A DNA stretch of 64,000 nucleotides from NCBI RefSeq assembly GCF_033193315.1, contig NZ_CP136187.1:868001-932000 (forward strand), written 5' to 3'. Position 1 is the first letter of the stretch; each line of letters opens with the position of its first letter. This document shows positions 39,593-48,232 of this stretch, one piece after another. Source of the DNA: Agathobaculum sp. NTUH-O15-33 (GTDB lineage Bacteria > Bacillota > Clostridia > Oscillospirales > Butyricicoccaceae). Below the pieces are notes generated by a model that saw only the letters and a list, made by a program, of their open reading frames with translations, did no database searches and was not told where the DNA came from. The translations under genes and the position numbers were made by a program.

Positions 39593-41581
39593 ATGGAAAA
39601 GCGGTTATTGCTCAAAAAAAGAATATGCAGCTTTTTAGTGGCGTGCGCGATGCTGCTGGCGATCGTGCCGGTTCAGGCGCTCGCGGTCAACGAGGAGAAC
39701 GGCCCCAAGTCGTTTTTGGCCGGGCCCTTTATGCTCGCCCCCAAGACCGACGGCATTGTGGTCACATGGGAGCTGGACAAGGCGATGAAATCCACCATTG
39801 CATACGGCCCCTCGGCGGATCAGATGAAGACCGTCGACGTGCCGGTAGAGGAGGGCGAGCCGTTTCAGGGCGTGCCGATGCATATGTACCGCGCCCGCCT
39901 GACCGGCCTGACGCCGGATACGCGCTATACCTACAAGGTGACGGCGGAAAACGGCGAATCGGTCGAAGGCTCCTTCCGCACGCTTCCGGTCAACGCGGAG
40001 GAGATCCGCTTTGTGGTGATGAGCGACAGCCACCGCTTTGAAACGGCCGAGCAGGTCTCCGCGGCGATTGCGAAGTTTGATCCGCACTTTATCCTGCACA
40101 CCGGCGACACGGTAGAGGGTACGGGCAGCCAGAAGGATCAGTTCGCTTATATCTTCCGCAACGCGGGCGATTTCCTGCACCACTACCCGGTTGTGTTCAA
40201 TAGCGGCAACCACGATTACGGCACGTATTTCGATGAGTACATCTCCAAAACGCAGAAGGAACAGTACCACTCTAACGAAAACGGCCGCAACGTTTCCTTC
40301 AACGTGGGCGGTCTGCACATCACGATGGTGGACTCGAACCCGTGGAGCCTGTTCGAGCTGAACTCCTCTTCGGGCGGCAGCGTCGACCCGGCTACCAAGA
40401 AGCTGGTAGAGGATTCGCTGAATTGGCTGAAGGACGATCTGGCTTCGCCGGAAGCGAAAAACGCAACCTTCCGCGTGCTGACCATGCACCATCCCTATGA
40501 GGACGACCTGACCCGTAAGTATATCCCGCCGATCGCGGAGGCGGGCAATGTGAACATTATGTTCGCGGGCCACACGCACGAATATTCGCGCGGTGTTTCG
40601 GCCGATCCGACGCGCGGCGCAAAGACCCTGTATGTGACGCAGGGCGACGCCCGTATCGGCGACAGCAAGATCAATCTGGGTAAGGACAACGAGCGGCCCA
40701 ATGAAAACTTTGCCGAGATTCTTGCGACCGGCAAGGGCGACATGATCGAATGCACGGTAAAGGGCGATGTGCTCACTTACTCGAACATCGGCCTTTCCGG
40801 CGGCGAGGAAAAGGTCGTGGAAACGGTTTCGCTGTTTAGCGGCGAACCCTCGCTGCAATACGAGGACATTTCGATCACGCCGGATTCCGTTCTTTCGGGC
40901 GCGACCGTAAAGATTTCGGCCAAGGTGACCAACACCGGCAAGGGACTGGCAACGGCCGCTTTCCAGATCAACGACAACGGCAAGGATCGCTATCTCTACA
41001 ACTTCGGCGATAAGGCGACCAGCCGCGTGGTCGCGCTCAAGCCCGGCGAGAGCAAAACGCTTTCCGGCGAACTGGAGCTGGTCGAGCTTGGCAAGCACAC
41101 CCTGAAGATGGAGGGATACACCAAAAACGTGGAGGTGGCCTTCCGCAACGCGACCTATTCGTACGACAACCTGCGCGTCAAGCTGGGCGACGGCGAAACA
41201 AGCGACCTGACGAGCGATAAAATGCACGTGAAGGCGGATGTGAAGAACATCGGCAACGAGACCGGCACGGCGGAGCCTGCAGCTCATGATCAATGGGCAG
41301 GCGGTCGGCGCCGAATCGGTATCGCTCGGCGCGGGCGAAACCAAGACGGTGGAATTCACCTATACCTTCCCCATGGGCGGCGATTACGAGGTGCGCATCG
41401 GCGATTCCCCGGCGCAGACCGTGTCCATTCTGGGCGAGATACAGGGCGTGCCGGTCGTTCGCGACCAGTCCGGTATGGGGAACGACGGCCTGATCCGCGG
41501 CAACCCGACGCTGGTTCAATACAACGGCGGCTACGGCCTGTCGCTGGACGGCTTGGACGACTATGTGGAGATTCCGGATAG
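39593..41581 (+). CDS. Large exported phosphoesterase, N-terminal part (frameshifted)
   Basis: Signal peptide (ICSFLVACAMLLAIVPVQALA), purple-acid-phosphatase-type Fn3-like domain (~45-145), then a calcineurin-like phosphoesterase: FVVMSDSH, ILHTGDTVEG, FNSGNHDYG, LTMHHPYED and FAGHTHEYSRG give all metal ligands. A CARDB-like beta domain follows (~455-550). At 41275 the frame breaks: GAGCCTGCAGCT carries one C too many; without it the protein reads ELQLMING and joins the 41286-43169 frame. The last ~100 residues in this frame are therefore not real. The whole gene would code ~1,190 residues ending in SLH motifs. GAGGAGAAG precedes the ATG at 39593. Confidence 0.85.
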   Translation: MEKRLLLKKRICSFLVACAMLLAIVPVQALAVNEENGPKSFLAGPFMLAPKTDGIVVTWELDKAMKSTIAYGPSADQMKTVDVPVEEGEPFQGVPMHMYRARLTGLTPDTRYTYKVTAENGESVEGSFRTLPVNAEEIRFVVMSDSHRFETAEQVSAAIAKFDPHFILHTGDTVEGTGSQKDQFAYIFRNAGDFLHHYPVVFNSGNHDYGTYFDEYISKTQKEQYHSNENGRNVSFNVGGLHITMVDSNPWSLFELNSSSGGSVDPATKKLVEDSLNWLKDDLASPEAKNATFRVLTMHHPYEDDLTRKYIPPIAEAGNVNIMFAGHTHEYSRGVSADPTRGAKTLYVTQGDARIGDSKINLGKDNERPNENFAEILATGKGDMIECTVKGDVLTYSNIGLSGGEEKVVETVSLFSGEPSLQYEDISITPDSVLSGATVKISAKVTNTGKGLATAAFQINDNGKDRYLYNFGDKATSRVVALKPGESKTLSGELELVELGKHTLKMEGYTKNVEVAFRNATYSYDNLRVKLGDGETSDLTSDKMHVKADVKNIGNETGTAEPAAHDQWAGGRRRIGIARRGRNQDGGIHLYLPHGRRLRGAHRRFPGADRVHSGRDTGRAGRSRPVRYGERRPDPRQPDAGSIQRRLRPVAGRLGRLCGDSG

Positions 41582-43169
41582 GCAGAATTACGTGGTGGAC
41601 GACGGCGTGACCGGCATGGTCTGGGCCAATATCGACCGGCTGGCACAGGCTGGCGAGTGGGATCACAACCCGCTGCTGATGAAGGGCTCCTCCATCAGCT
41701 ATGGCACGAACTACCTGTACCGCATGGCCGTGCGCCAGACGGGCATGGTCACCTACGGCATCGGCTTTAACAACGACAACGGCGAATATTTCTGGAACGA
41801 TGACGATTCCATCCCCGGCGCGGGCGTGCAGCTCGGCGAGTGGGTGCAGTACGTGGGCGGCTTTGACCGCGCGACCGGCGGCACCAGCTGGGAAAACAAC
41901 AAGCAGTCCGGCTCGATCGCGGCGCCTGATTTTGATTCCGAGATCAAGAATTGGCCGGGTTCGTCCATGTATGCCGGGTTCTCGTTCCACCGGCATCTGC
42001 TGCCCGAACGAGGCCGCGGCAAGACCTACACGATGCTGACGGGCGATATCGGACAAATTCGTTTCTACACGACCAAGCTCAGCGCGGAGGATAACGCGAA
42101 GATCTACGGCGCGCCCGCGGCAAAGGGCCCGAAGAGCGACAAGCTGGTCGTTTGGCTGGATTTTGATCCCAAGAATATCGTTCTGGACGGCAAGCATACG
42201 ACGGAGTGGCGCCCGGTGACGGGAAGCCTCAAGAGCTTGTCGTTCGAGACCGGCATACAGGGCGCGGCCACGGCCAAGGTGACGGTCGAGACGTCGGACG
42301 ACGGCAAGACCGTGGCGGGCAGCAAGAAGGCCGATTTGACAAACGGCAAGGGCACGGTCGACCTATCCGATCTGGGCGAAGCGAAGTATGTGCGCGTGGT
42401 GACCGACCTGCATTCCTCCGTGGGCGAGCAGGCGACCGATATGCCGGTCATCAAGTCCTATGTGATCGAAGCGGGCAACAAGAACAGCTGGAGCACGCTC
42501 AGCGCCTTTAACAAGGGCACCTTTGAAGGCGCCGCCGGTTACCAGCCGACGGACTGCTTCAAGGATTACGCGGCCGATTTTGACGATTATTCCGGCGCGG
42601 CCGATGTAACGGCGGAAGCCACCGGCGAAGCCGGCGGCAAGGTCGGGGCGGATGTGCCGCAGAGCCACTGGGCTTACGGCAGCATTCAGAAAATGATCGA
42701 AAACGGCGTGGTCAGCGGCGACGCGGAAACCGGCAAGATCCGCCCGGACGAGACCATTACCCGCGAAGAGGTTGCCAAGGTCATCCTCAGCACGCTGAAC
42801 ATTCCGGTCAGCGAGACCGGGACGATCGCGGCGGGCGACCGCTCCTCCCGCTGGGCCAAGGATATTTTGGCGACGGCTAAAACCGCCGGTATCATGAAGG
42901 GCGACGAAAACGGCCATATGCACGGGCAGGACAACGCGACCCGCGCGGAGGTCGTCACCATGATCGCCCGCGCGGCGGAGATCACGAGCGACGACGCGAG
43001 CGCGCTCGATAAGTTCGCGGACGCTTCGAGCATCCCGGGCTATGCGAAAGCGGGTGCCGCAGGTATGGTGCAAAAGGGCATGCTGAACGGCTATGAGGAC
43101 GGCAAGCTCCATCTGGAGCGCCCAATCCTGCGCGCGGAAACCTTTGCCCTGCTGGCAAAGCTTCTATAA
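41286..43169 (+). CDS. Large exported phosphoesterase, C-terminal part: LamG-like domain and three SLH motifs
   Basis: Continuation of 39593. The rest of the CARDB-like domain, then a LamG/concanavalin-like domain (DQSGMGNDGLIRGNPTLVQ, LSLDGLDDYVEIPDRQNY), an F5/8-type discoidin-like region (~residues 270-400 of this part) and three SLH repeats at the end (DVPQSHWAYGSIQKMIENG, DRSSRWAKDILATAKTAGIM, FADASSIPGYAKAGAAGMVQ). It has no ribosome site of its own at 41286. Product is a wall-anchored, surface-exposed phosphoesterase. Followed by three hairpins. Confidence 0.85.
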   Translation: MINGQAVGAESVSLGAGETKTVEFTYTFPMGGDYEVRIGDSPAQTVSILGEIQGVPVVRDQSGMGNDGLIRGNPTLVQYNGGYGLSLDGLDDYVEIPDRQNYVVDDGVTGMVWANIDRLAQAGEWDHNPLLMKGSSISYGTNYLYRMAVRQTGMVTYGIGFNNDNGEYFWNDDDSIPGAGVQLGEWVQYVGGFDRATGGTSWENNKQSGSIAAPDFDSEIKNWPGSSMYAGFSFHRHLLPERGRGKTYTMLTGDIGQIRFYTTKLSAEDNAKIYGAPAAKGPKSDKLVVWLDFDPKNIVLDGKHTTEWRPVTGSLKSLSFETGIQGAATAKVTVETSDDGKTVAGSKKADLTNGKGTVDLSDLGEAKYVRVVTDLHSSVGEQATDMPVIKSYVIEAGNKNSWSTLSAFNKGTFEGAAGYQPTDCFKDYAADFDDYSGAADVTAEATGEAGGKVGADVPQSHWAYGSIQKMIENGVVSGDAETGKIRPDETITREEVAKVILSTLNIPVSETGTIAAGDRSSRWAKDILATAKTAGIMKGDENGHMHGQDNATRAEVVTMIARAAEITSDDASALDKFADASSIPGYAKAGAAGMVQKGMLNGYEDGKLHLERPILRAETFALLAKLL

Positions 43170-43185
43170 ATACGTCCACATACAA

Positions 43186-43287
43186 AGGCCCCGGCGTTAC
43201 AAACCGTAACGCCGGGGCCTCAGGCTGTCAAAAAATAATTTTTTACAGCCTGAAAAAGCGCCCAAACCATTGGTTTGGGCGCTTTTT
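43186..43287. terminator. Three consecutive terminator-like hairpins
   Basis: (a) AGGCCCCGGCGTTAC (43186-43200) / complement at 43206-43220; (b) CAGGCTGT (43221-43228) / ACAGCCTG (43245-43252) with an inner A6T/AT6 pair; (c) AAAAAGCGCCCAAACCA (43253-43269) / complement 43271-43287, ending in T5 on both strands. Together they insulate the SLH gene from the convergent HPr-like gene. Confidence 0.88.
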
Positions 43288-43302
43288 ATGTGCGGGTATG
43301 TG

Positions 43303-43539
43303 TTAGTCGTCGATTTCGAGATAATCCTCAAGATCCTTGAACAGCGCGGTGGGATCTACGTCGTCCTCGAGCACGATCTGCAGGGGCTCGTTGAGCGAGA
43401 GCAGGAACATGCCGAGCAGGCTCTTGGCGTCTACCATGCCGCTCTTGCCGTGGATCCAGATATCAAAGCCGTACTTGGTCACGATCTTGTTGATCTGCTG
43501 GATATCATCGGTGTTCTTAACGCGAATGCTTCTGGTCAT
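43303..43539 (-). CDS. HPr-like protein without the catalytic histidine (Crh-like)
   Basis: 78 residues. GKSGMVDAKSLLGMFLLSL matches the HPr segment with the regulatory Ser46 (KSLLG). In the N-terminal part, where HPr has the phosphorylated His15 in GLHARPA, this protein reads NTDDIQQINKIV and has no His. It therefore cannot carry PTS phosphate but could still be phosphorylated on Ser by HPr kinase, like Bacillus Crh in catabolite repression. AGGAGG upstream of the ATG and a -10 TATAAT just beyond. Confidence 0.85.
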   Translation of the reverse strand: MTRSIRVKNTDDIQQINKIVTKYGFDIWIHGKSGMVDAKSLLGMFLLSLNEPLQIVLEDDVDPTALFKDLEDYLEIDD

Positions 43540-43827
43540 ATTACTTTACCTCCTAACAAGTATATCCATTCTTGTTTCTGCTTTCATTATAGCATAAAAA
43601 CGCGGAAAAGAAAGCACTTTTTATTCGATTTTGCATTTTCATCATTTTAGAGATGCGGGAGCGGCCGAACACCGACGCTCTGTGCAGCATGCACAAATAG
43701 TGCGACAGTGTTTTGTGAAATATGCGAAACTCCATTCTCGCTATATAAATTTCTTGCGCAATCACCCTCCGCGCAAAACGCGGGAAACACCCCTATCGAT
43801 CGAAAGCGTGGCTTCGGTCGGATGCTT

Positions 43828-45156
43828 TTACGGCTCCAGTCGATTCATATCGCGCGGGAACATGGAAGCGTCGCGCACGTTGCCGAGACCGAGCAGCTGC
43901 ATCGTCAGCCGTTCCAGACCGATGCCGAGACCGCCGTGCGGCGGCATGCCGTATTTGTGCAGGATGGTGAAGGATTCAAACAGCGTTTCGTCCATCTTGC
44001 GGGCGCGCAGCTTGTCGATCTGTTCCTGATAATCGTGGATACGCTGTCCGCCGGTGGTCACCTCAAGGCCGCGGAACAGCAGGTCGAACGACAGGGCAAG
44101 CGTCTTGTCCTCCTCGTCGTCCTTGGCGTAGAACGGGCGCTTGGCTGAGGGGAAGTGGGTGACGAATACAAATTCGCTGCCGTGCGTTTCCTTGGCCCAG
44201 TTGCACAGCATGACCTCTTCGTCCGGGTTCAGGTCGTAACGGTTCTTGGATTTGTGGCCGTATTTCTCCTGCATGATCTCCTTGGCTTCATGGAAGCGCA
44301 CGGAGGGGATGTCCTTCACCTCGGGTACGTCGGCCTTCAAAAGGGCGAGCTCCTCGGCGCAGTTCTCCTTCACATACTGCATGACAAAGCGCAGCATGCC
44401 GGTCTCCATCTGCATAACGTCGTACATAGAATCGATATAGGCCATTTCAAAGTCCAGACCGATATATTCGTTTAAGTGGCGCGACGTATTGTGGCGCTCG
44501 GCGCGGTATACGCTGCCGATCTCGAATACGCGGCCAAACGCGCCCGCGAGGTACTGCTTATGGAATTGGGGCGACTGCGCCAGATATGCCTGCTGGCCGA
44601 AATAGTCCAGCTTGAACATGTTGGCGCCGCCCTCCGCGCCGGCCGCGACCAGCTTGGGCGTGTGGATGTGGGTGAAGCCCTGCGACTTCATATATTCGGC
44701 AAAGCCGTCCGCGATCGCGCCCTGCACGCGGAATACCGCCTGCTTAATGGGGTGGCGCAGCGTGATCGGCCGCAGCGGCAGGTCGACGTCGAGCGAAAGC
44801 CCCATGTATTTCTTGCCCAGCGGTACAGGCAGCTGTTCATAGGGTCTCGCAAGGATGTTAATCGCGCTCAGAACTACCTCCACGCCGTGCTCGGCGCGGG
44901 GCTCCTCATGCACCTTGCCGGTCACTTCGACGACCATGGCGTCGCGCACGTCGGCGCGCTGCGTTTCGCCCAGCGCGTCGCCTTGGAAGGTGCACTGGAT
45001 CAGGCCGCGCTCCACGCGGACGATGATAAACGCGAAATCCGACATGTCGCGCACGCGGTGCACGGTGCCGCGAAAGGTGACTTCGCCGCCGACGCTGGCC
45101 CGCACATGGGCGACCGTGTCGACATACTGCTTGGGATCGGATACAAATTCTATCAT
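43828..45156 (-). CDS. aspS: Aspartyl-tRNA synthetase, archaeal-type (probably non-discriminating)
   Basis: 442 residues, the length of archaeal/AspS2 enzymes rather than the ~590 of bacterial AspRS with its insertion domain. OB-fold anticodon domain (VTFRGTVHRVRDMSDFAFII), then class II motifs: motif 2 FEIGSVYRAERHNTSRHLNE and motif 3 GLGIGLERLTMQLLGL; LAQSPQFHKQYLAG is the Asp-binding loop. Such enzymes charge tRNA(Asp) and often tRNA(Asn), the latter being amidated by GatCAB. Confidence 0.93.
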   Translation of the reverse strand: MIEFVSDPKQYVDTVAHVRASVGGEVTFRGTVHRVRDMSDFAFIIVRVERGLIQCTFQGDALGETQRADVRDAMVVEVTGKVHEEPRAEHGVEVVLSAINILARPYEQLPVPLGKKYMGLSLDVDLPLRPITLRHPIKQAVFRVQGAIADGFAEYMKSQGFTHIHTPKLVAAGAEGGANMFKLDYFGQQAYLAQSPQFHKQYLAGAFGRVFEIGSVYRAERHNTSRHLNEYIGLDFEMAYIDSMYDVMQMETGMLRFVMQYVKENCAEELALLKADVPEVKDIPSVRFHEAKEIMQEKYGHKSKNRYDLNPDEEVMLCNWAKETHGSEFVFVTHFPSAKRPFYAKDDEEDKTLALSFDLLFRGLEVTTGGQRIHDYQEQIDKLRARKMDETLFESFTILHKYGMPPHGGLGIGLERLTMQLLGLGNVRDASMFPRDMNRLEP

Positions 45157-45210
45157 TTTATAACGCCTCTCTAATCAGCATTTTTATATAGAGTGATAAT
45201 ACAGAGTAAT

Positions 45211-45239
45211 ATTATACCACAGGATGACTGTTTAGACAA
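45211..45239 (-). promoter_or_regulatory. aspS promoter
   Basis: -35 TTGTCT (45234-45239), 17 bp, perfect -10 TATAAT (45211-45216) on the minus strand, ~50 bases before the start codon. No T-box-like structure was recognised. Confidence 0.75.
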
Positions 45240-45250
45240 GTTTTTGCGTG

Positions 45251-45291
45251 AAAAAAGCGCTCTCCACAGCAAAAACTGCGAAGAACGCTTT
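45251..45291 (-). terminator. Terminator of the flippase gene
   Basis: Minus strand stem AAAGCG-t-TCT ... AGA-g-CGCTTT followed by TTT (plus-strand arms 45254-45263 and 45282-45291). Confidence 0.7.
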
Positions 45292-45297
45292 GGTATT

Positions 45298-46104
45298 TTA
45301 CAGTCGTCTCTTAAGCCTTGCTAAAATGGCCGCGAATTCGGCCTTGGCCTCGCCGGAAAGGACGATGGTCACCGCATAGGTCAGGCCGCCCGCGCATACC
45401 GCGAGCGCCAACCGGATCAGGTTGCCGAACGGCAGCAGCGTGCACGCAAAGGCCGCCGCGCCGCAGAGGAGCGAGCATACCACGATGCGGACCAGCGAGC
45501 TTGCCGGCACATGGAACAGAAAGCGCCGCCTGACGCGCGCGCTGGTGATGATAAAATAGAACGCAAACGCAATGATGGAGCCCATGGCGCCGCCGGTAAA
45601 GCCGCACAGCTTCAAAAGCGCCAAGCTGCACACCACCTTGACGACCGCCGCCGCCGCGCTGTTTTGCAGCACGTGAATGGTGGACTGTTCAAGCTCGTAC
45701 GCCTTGTTGGCGTATTCGGTGAGACCCATAAAAAGCATGGCAAGCGCGGTGTAGGCGATCACGCTCGCACCCGCGTCGTATCCTTCGGCAAAGAGGAAGC
45801 GGGAAAGCGGCAGGGAAACCGCCGTAAGCCCGGCGACGGCGGGGGCCGCGATCAGCAGATACAGCCGCACGCCCTGATCGAGCAGGGGCTTCGCGGCGTT
45901 CACGCCGCCCTCGCGCCAGCCGCGCAGCACCGCCGGGTACACGCCGCGCATGATGCCGACCGATATCATGGTAAAGATGCCCGAAGCGATCGAGTTGTTG
46001 GAATTGTAAACGCCGAACAGCTCCTGCCCGTAAAAGCCGGTGACGAGGTAGCGGTCGATCATGTTTAAAAGCGCGACCGCGATCGAAACGCCCATGAGGG
46101 GCAC
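45298..46104 (-). CDS. Polysaccharide flippase (MATE/MVF superfamily), C-terminal part
   Basis: Seven or so membrane segments with the Wzx/SpoVB-like pattern (NMIDRYLVTGFYGQELFGVY, SIASGIFTMISVGIMRGVYP). The true protein continues from the 46065-46730 frame: CAAAGTTTTTTGCC would need one more A (CAA AAG TTT TTT GCC) to join them. Reassembled length ~477 residues, normal for an oligosaccharide-lipid flippase. In the envelope-polysaccharide context of this window it could export a wall-polymer or capsule unit. Confidence 0.82.
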   Translation of the reverse strand: MPLMGVSIAVALLNMIDRYLVTGFYGQELFGVYNSNNSIASGIFTMISVGIMRGVYPAVLRGWREGGVNAAKPLLDQGVRLYLLIAAPAVAGLTAVSLPLSRFLFAEGYDAGASVIAYTALAMLFMGLTEYANKAYELEQSTIHVLQNSAAAAVVKVVCSLALLKLCGFTGGAMGSIIAFAFYFIITSARVRRRFLFHVPASSLVRIVVCSLLCGAAAFACTLLPFGNLIRLALAVCAGGLTYAVTIVLSGEAKAEFAAILARLKRRL

Positions 46105-46730
46105 GCCGTAGGCAAAAAACTTTGCAGCAGCGGCTTGGAAAAGTACCGAAGCCGCGCGACCGCGGGGATGGAGAGCGCGATCACCGCGCCAATGCCCGCC
46201 ACGCCATCCGACAGGGTGTTCGCCAAAATGGCGGGGGCGGGGGACGGATAGTTAGACGAGCCGTGCACGATGAGGTAGGCGATCAGCAGCTTGCAAGAGG
46301 CGGAAACTAAGCTTAAAACGATCGAAGCCCGCATGCGTCCGAGCTGAATCAGCGCGGCGTTCAGTATTTGAAAGATCGTATAGCTGAAAAACATGAACGC
46401 GCCGCCGATCCAGATCGGGTCGCGCGTTACCGCCGCGGCAACGCCGCTGAAAACCGCCGCCGCGCCGCAAATGAGTAGATAGATGGTAGATACCGTGGAA
46501 AAGAGCGCGCTGCCGCGGTCCTTGTGGTATTCCTCGCCGACATAGCGGGTCGCGGCGTTCGCCATCCAGCCCGCGATGATCAGATAGCATAGCTGCACGG
46601 TCGTATTGACGATACCGAACGCGCCCACCGCGCTTTTTGTAAAGATGTGCGTATAGAGCGAGGAGCACGCGATCACCAACAGCCCTTCCACTACCTTTGC
46701 GGGCAGAAAGAGCATCGCGTCGCGCGTCAT
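46065..46730 (-). CDS. Polysaccharide flippase, N-terminal part (frameshifted)
   Basis: From the ATG at 46730 (MTRDAMLFLPAKVVEGLLVI); an upstream start in LQRKNT or further up to 46817 is possible because a ribosome site AAAGGAG lies ~45 bases upstream of this ATG. TM segments include CYLIIAGWMANAATRYV and IWIGGAFMFFSYTIFQIL. The last ~20 residues of this frame (SFLPTACPSWAF...) are out of frame. Confidence 0.75.
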   Translation of the reverse strand: MTRDAMLFLPAKVVEGLLVIACSSLYTHIFTKSAVGAFGIVNTTVQLCYLIIAGWMANAATRYVGEEYHKDRGSALFSTVSTIYLLICGAAAVFSGVAAAVTRDPIWIGGAFMFFSYTIFQILNAALIQLGRMRASIVLSLVSASCKLLIAYLIVHGSSNYPSPAPAILANTLSDGVAGIGAVIALSIPAVARLRYFSKPLLQSFLPTACPSWAFRSRSRF

Positions 46731-46817
46731 GGTGTTTTTTCTTTGCAGGCAAAACGGTTTGCCACTCCTTTGCCGGAATCGCCCTTTGCCAACCATATCC
46801 AGAAAGGCCGGGCGCAT

Positions 46818-47142
46818 ATCCGCATAATTACAATCAGTATACCATAAAACCCTACACTTGACAATGCTGTGAGGGATGCGGGTATAAAAACTTGTGCTAT
46901 TCGCACAAAAAATGAAAGAATAGTTCTACGTCGAATTATATCGACTATTAATAAAATACTTAAAATAAACATTGACTTTTTACGTGGATACGTTAAAATA
47001 ACAATAACCTTTAAATTAACGGCGATAAAAAGGAGGTGAATCCGGGCAAGGCACAGCGCGCGTTTCTCTGGACATGAAACCGTATGATCCGGGTAAGAGA
47101 GCGGATCATGAAACCTTGACAATGGAAAGTGAGTGAAGAGCA
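46818..47142 (+). promoter_or_regulatory. AT-rich promoter and leader region of sugar cassette A
   Basis: 325 bases without a protein gene. A promoter -35 TTGACT (46972-46977), 16 bp, -10 TAAAAT (46994-46999) is visible; a second TTGACA lies near 46857. The leader has an AAGGAGGTGAAT at ~47031 with no ORF beyond 13 codons (GTG AAT CCG ... TGA), a hairpin ATGATCCG (47084-47091) / CGGATCAT (47102-47109), and a repeated CATGAAACC. Leader control is possible. Confidence 0.5.
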
Positions 47143-48186
47143 ATGAGTAAGAGAATGTTTGCAAAATCGATCGGTTTGGTAGCGGTAAGTCTTAGCGTTT
47201 TGCTTTCTGGCTGCGCGGGGGGCGGAACCGGCGGCGGTACGGAAAAAGAGGCCGGCGGCGACAAGCCCGTGGGCGATACGATCAAGGTCGGCGTGGCCAA
47301 CCGCACGTTTAAGGAATCCGCCTATCTGTTCATGCAGCAGGGCTCGGAGGCAAAGGCCGAGGAATACGGCAACGTGCAGATCGACTGGCAGGCCTGCGAT
47401 CTGAACATCGCCAACCAGAAAAATATTGTGGAAAACTTCATCAGTCAGGGCTACGACGCGATCGTGATCGAGCCTTGCGACTCGGTTTCCATGGTGCAGC
47501 AGGCCCGCGAGGTGCGGGACGCCGGCATCAGCCTGATCTTTATTGAGCAGAAGATGGACGGCATTGCACCGGATATTTGGATCACCGGCAACAACTATCA
47601 GCTCGGTTGCTTGCAGGTCGAGGATTTTGTAAAGCGCTGGGGCGAGGATCAGCCCGCCAAGTGCGTCATGCTGGCCGGTTCGGACGGCGACTACGCGGCC
47701 GAAGAGATCAAGCGCGGCGTGCAGGAAACGGTTGCCAAGTATCCGAATCTGGAACTGGTGTTCGAGCAGACGATTCAAGACTGGGACCGCGAAAAAGCAA
47801 TGAAGTCCATGGAGGACGCGATCTCCGTGCACGGCGACGCGATCAACGCGGTTTTTGCGGCGAACGACGGCATGGCGCTCGGCGCGTATAAGGCGGCGCA
47901 GAACGCGGGGCTGGAAAAGGATATGTACTTCTACGGCGGCGATAACGATCAGGAGACCAACGAAATGATCCTAGCCGGCGCGGAGAACATTTTTGTGGTG
48001 GACCGCGGCTCGTTCAGCCATGGCGAAATGATCACCACGGCGGCGGTGCAGCTGGTAAACGGCGAGGAGCTGACCTTTGACGAGACCGACGCGGACGACT
48101 ACAAATGCAAGTGGGCGCAGCTGACCATGGTCGGCTATGACAATCTGGAGCCCAGCAAGATCAAGTTCCCCGAGCTGTTCGAGTGA
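47143..48186 (+). CDS. Sugar ABC transporter substrate-binding lipoprotein (cassette A)
   Basis: 347 residues with lipobox LSVLLSGC, Gly/Thr linker, then a ribose/xylose-type binding fold: TIKVGVANRTFKESAYLFMQ, YDAIVIEPCDSVSMVQQARE, AVFAANDGMALGAYKAAQNA, MYFYGGDNDQETNEMIL. Captures a sugar or related small molecule for the ATPase-permease pair downstream. The ribosome site (GTGAAGAGC) is weak. Confidence 0.93.
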   Translation: MSKRMFAKSIGLVAVSLSVLLSGCAGGGTGGGTEKEAGGDKPVGDTIKVGVANRTFKESAYLFMQQGSEAKAEEYGNVQIDWQACDLNIANQKNIVENFISQGYDAIVIEPCDSVSMVQQAREVRDAGISLIFIEQKMDGIAPDIWITGNNYQLGCLQVEDFVKRWGEDQPAKCVMLAGSDGDYAAEEIKRGVQETVAKYPNLELVFEQTIQDWDREKAMKSMEDAISVHGDAINAVFAANDGMALGAYKAAQNAGLEKDMYFYGGDNDQETNEMILAGAENIFVVDRGSFSHGEMITTAAVQLVNGEELTFDETDADDYKCKWAQLTMVGYDNLEPSKIKFPELFE

Positions 48187-48232
48187 TCCGGCGGCGCCGG
48201 ATACATAAACCGTGAGGGGAAAGGAAAAGCAA

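Noticed and set aside
39635..41359. 574-residue open frame on the minus strand
   Set aside because: Antisense to the phosphoesterase, whose motifs are unmistakable.
45157..45297. T-box upstream of the aspartyl-tRNA synthetase
   Set aside because: The leader is ~50 nt, far too short, and no T-box consensus was seen.
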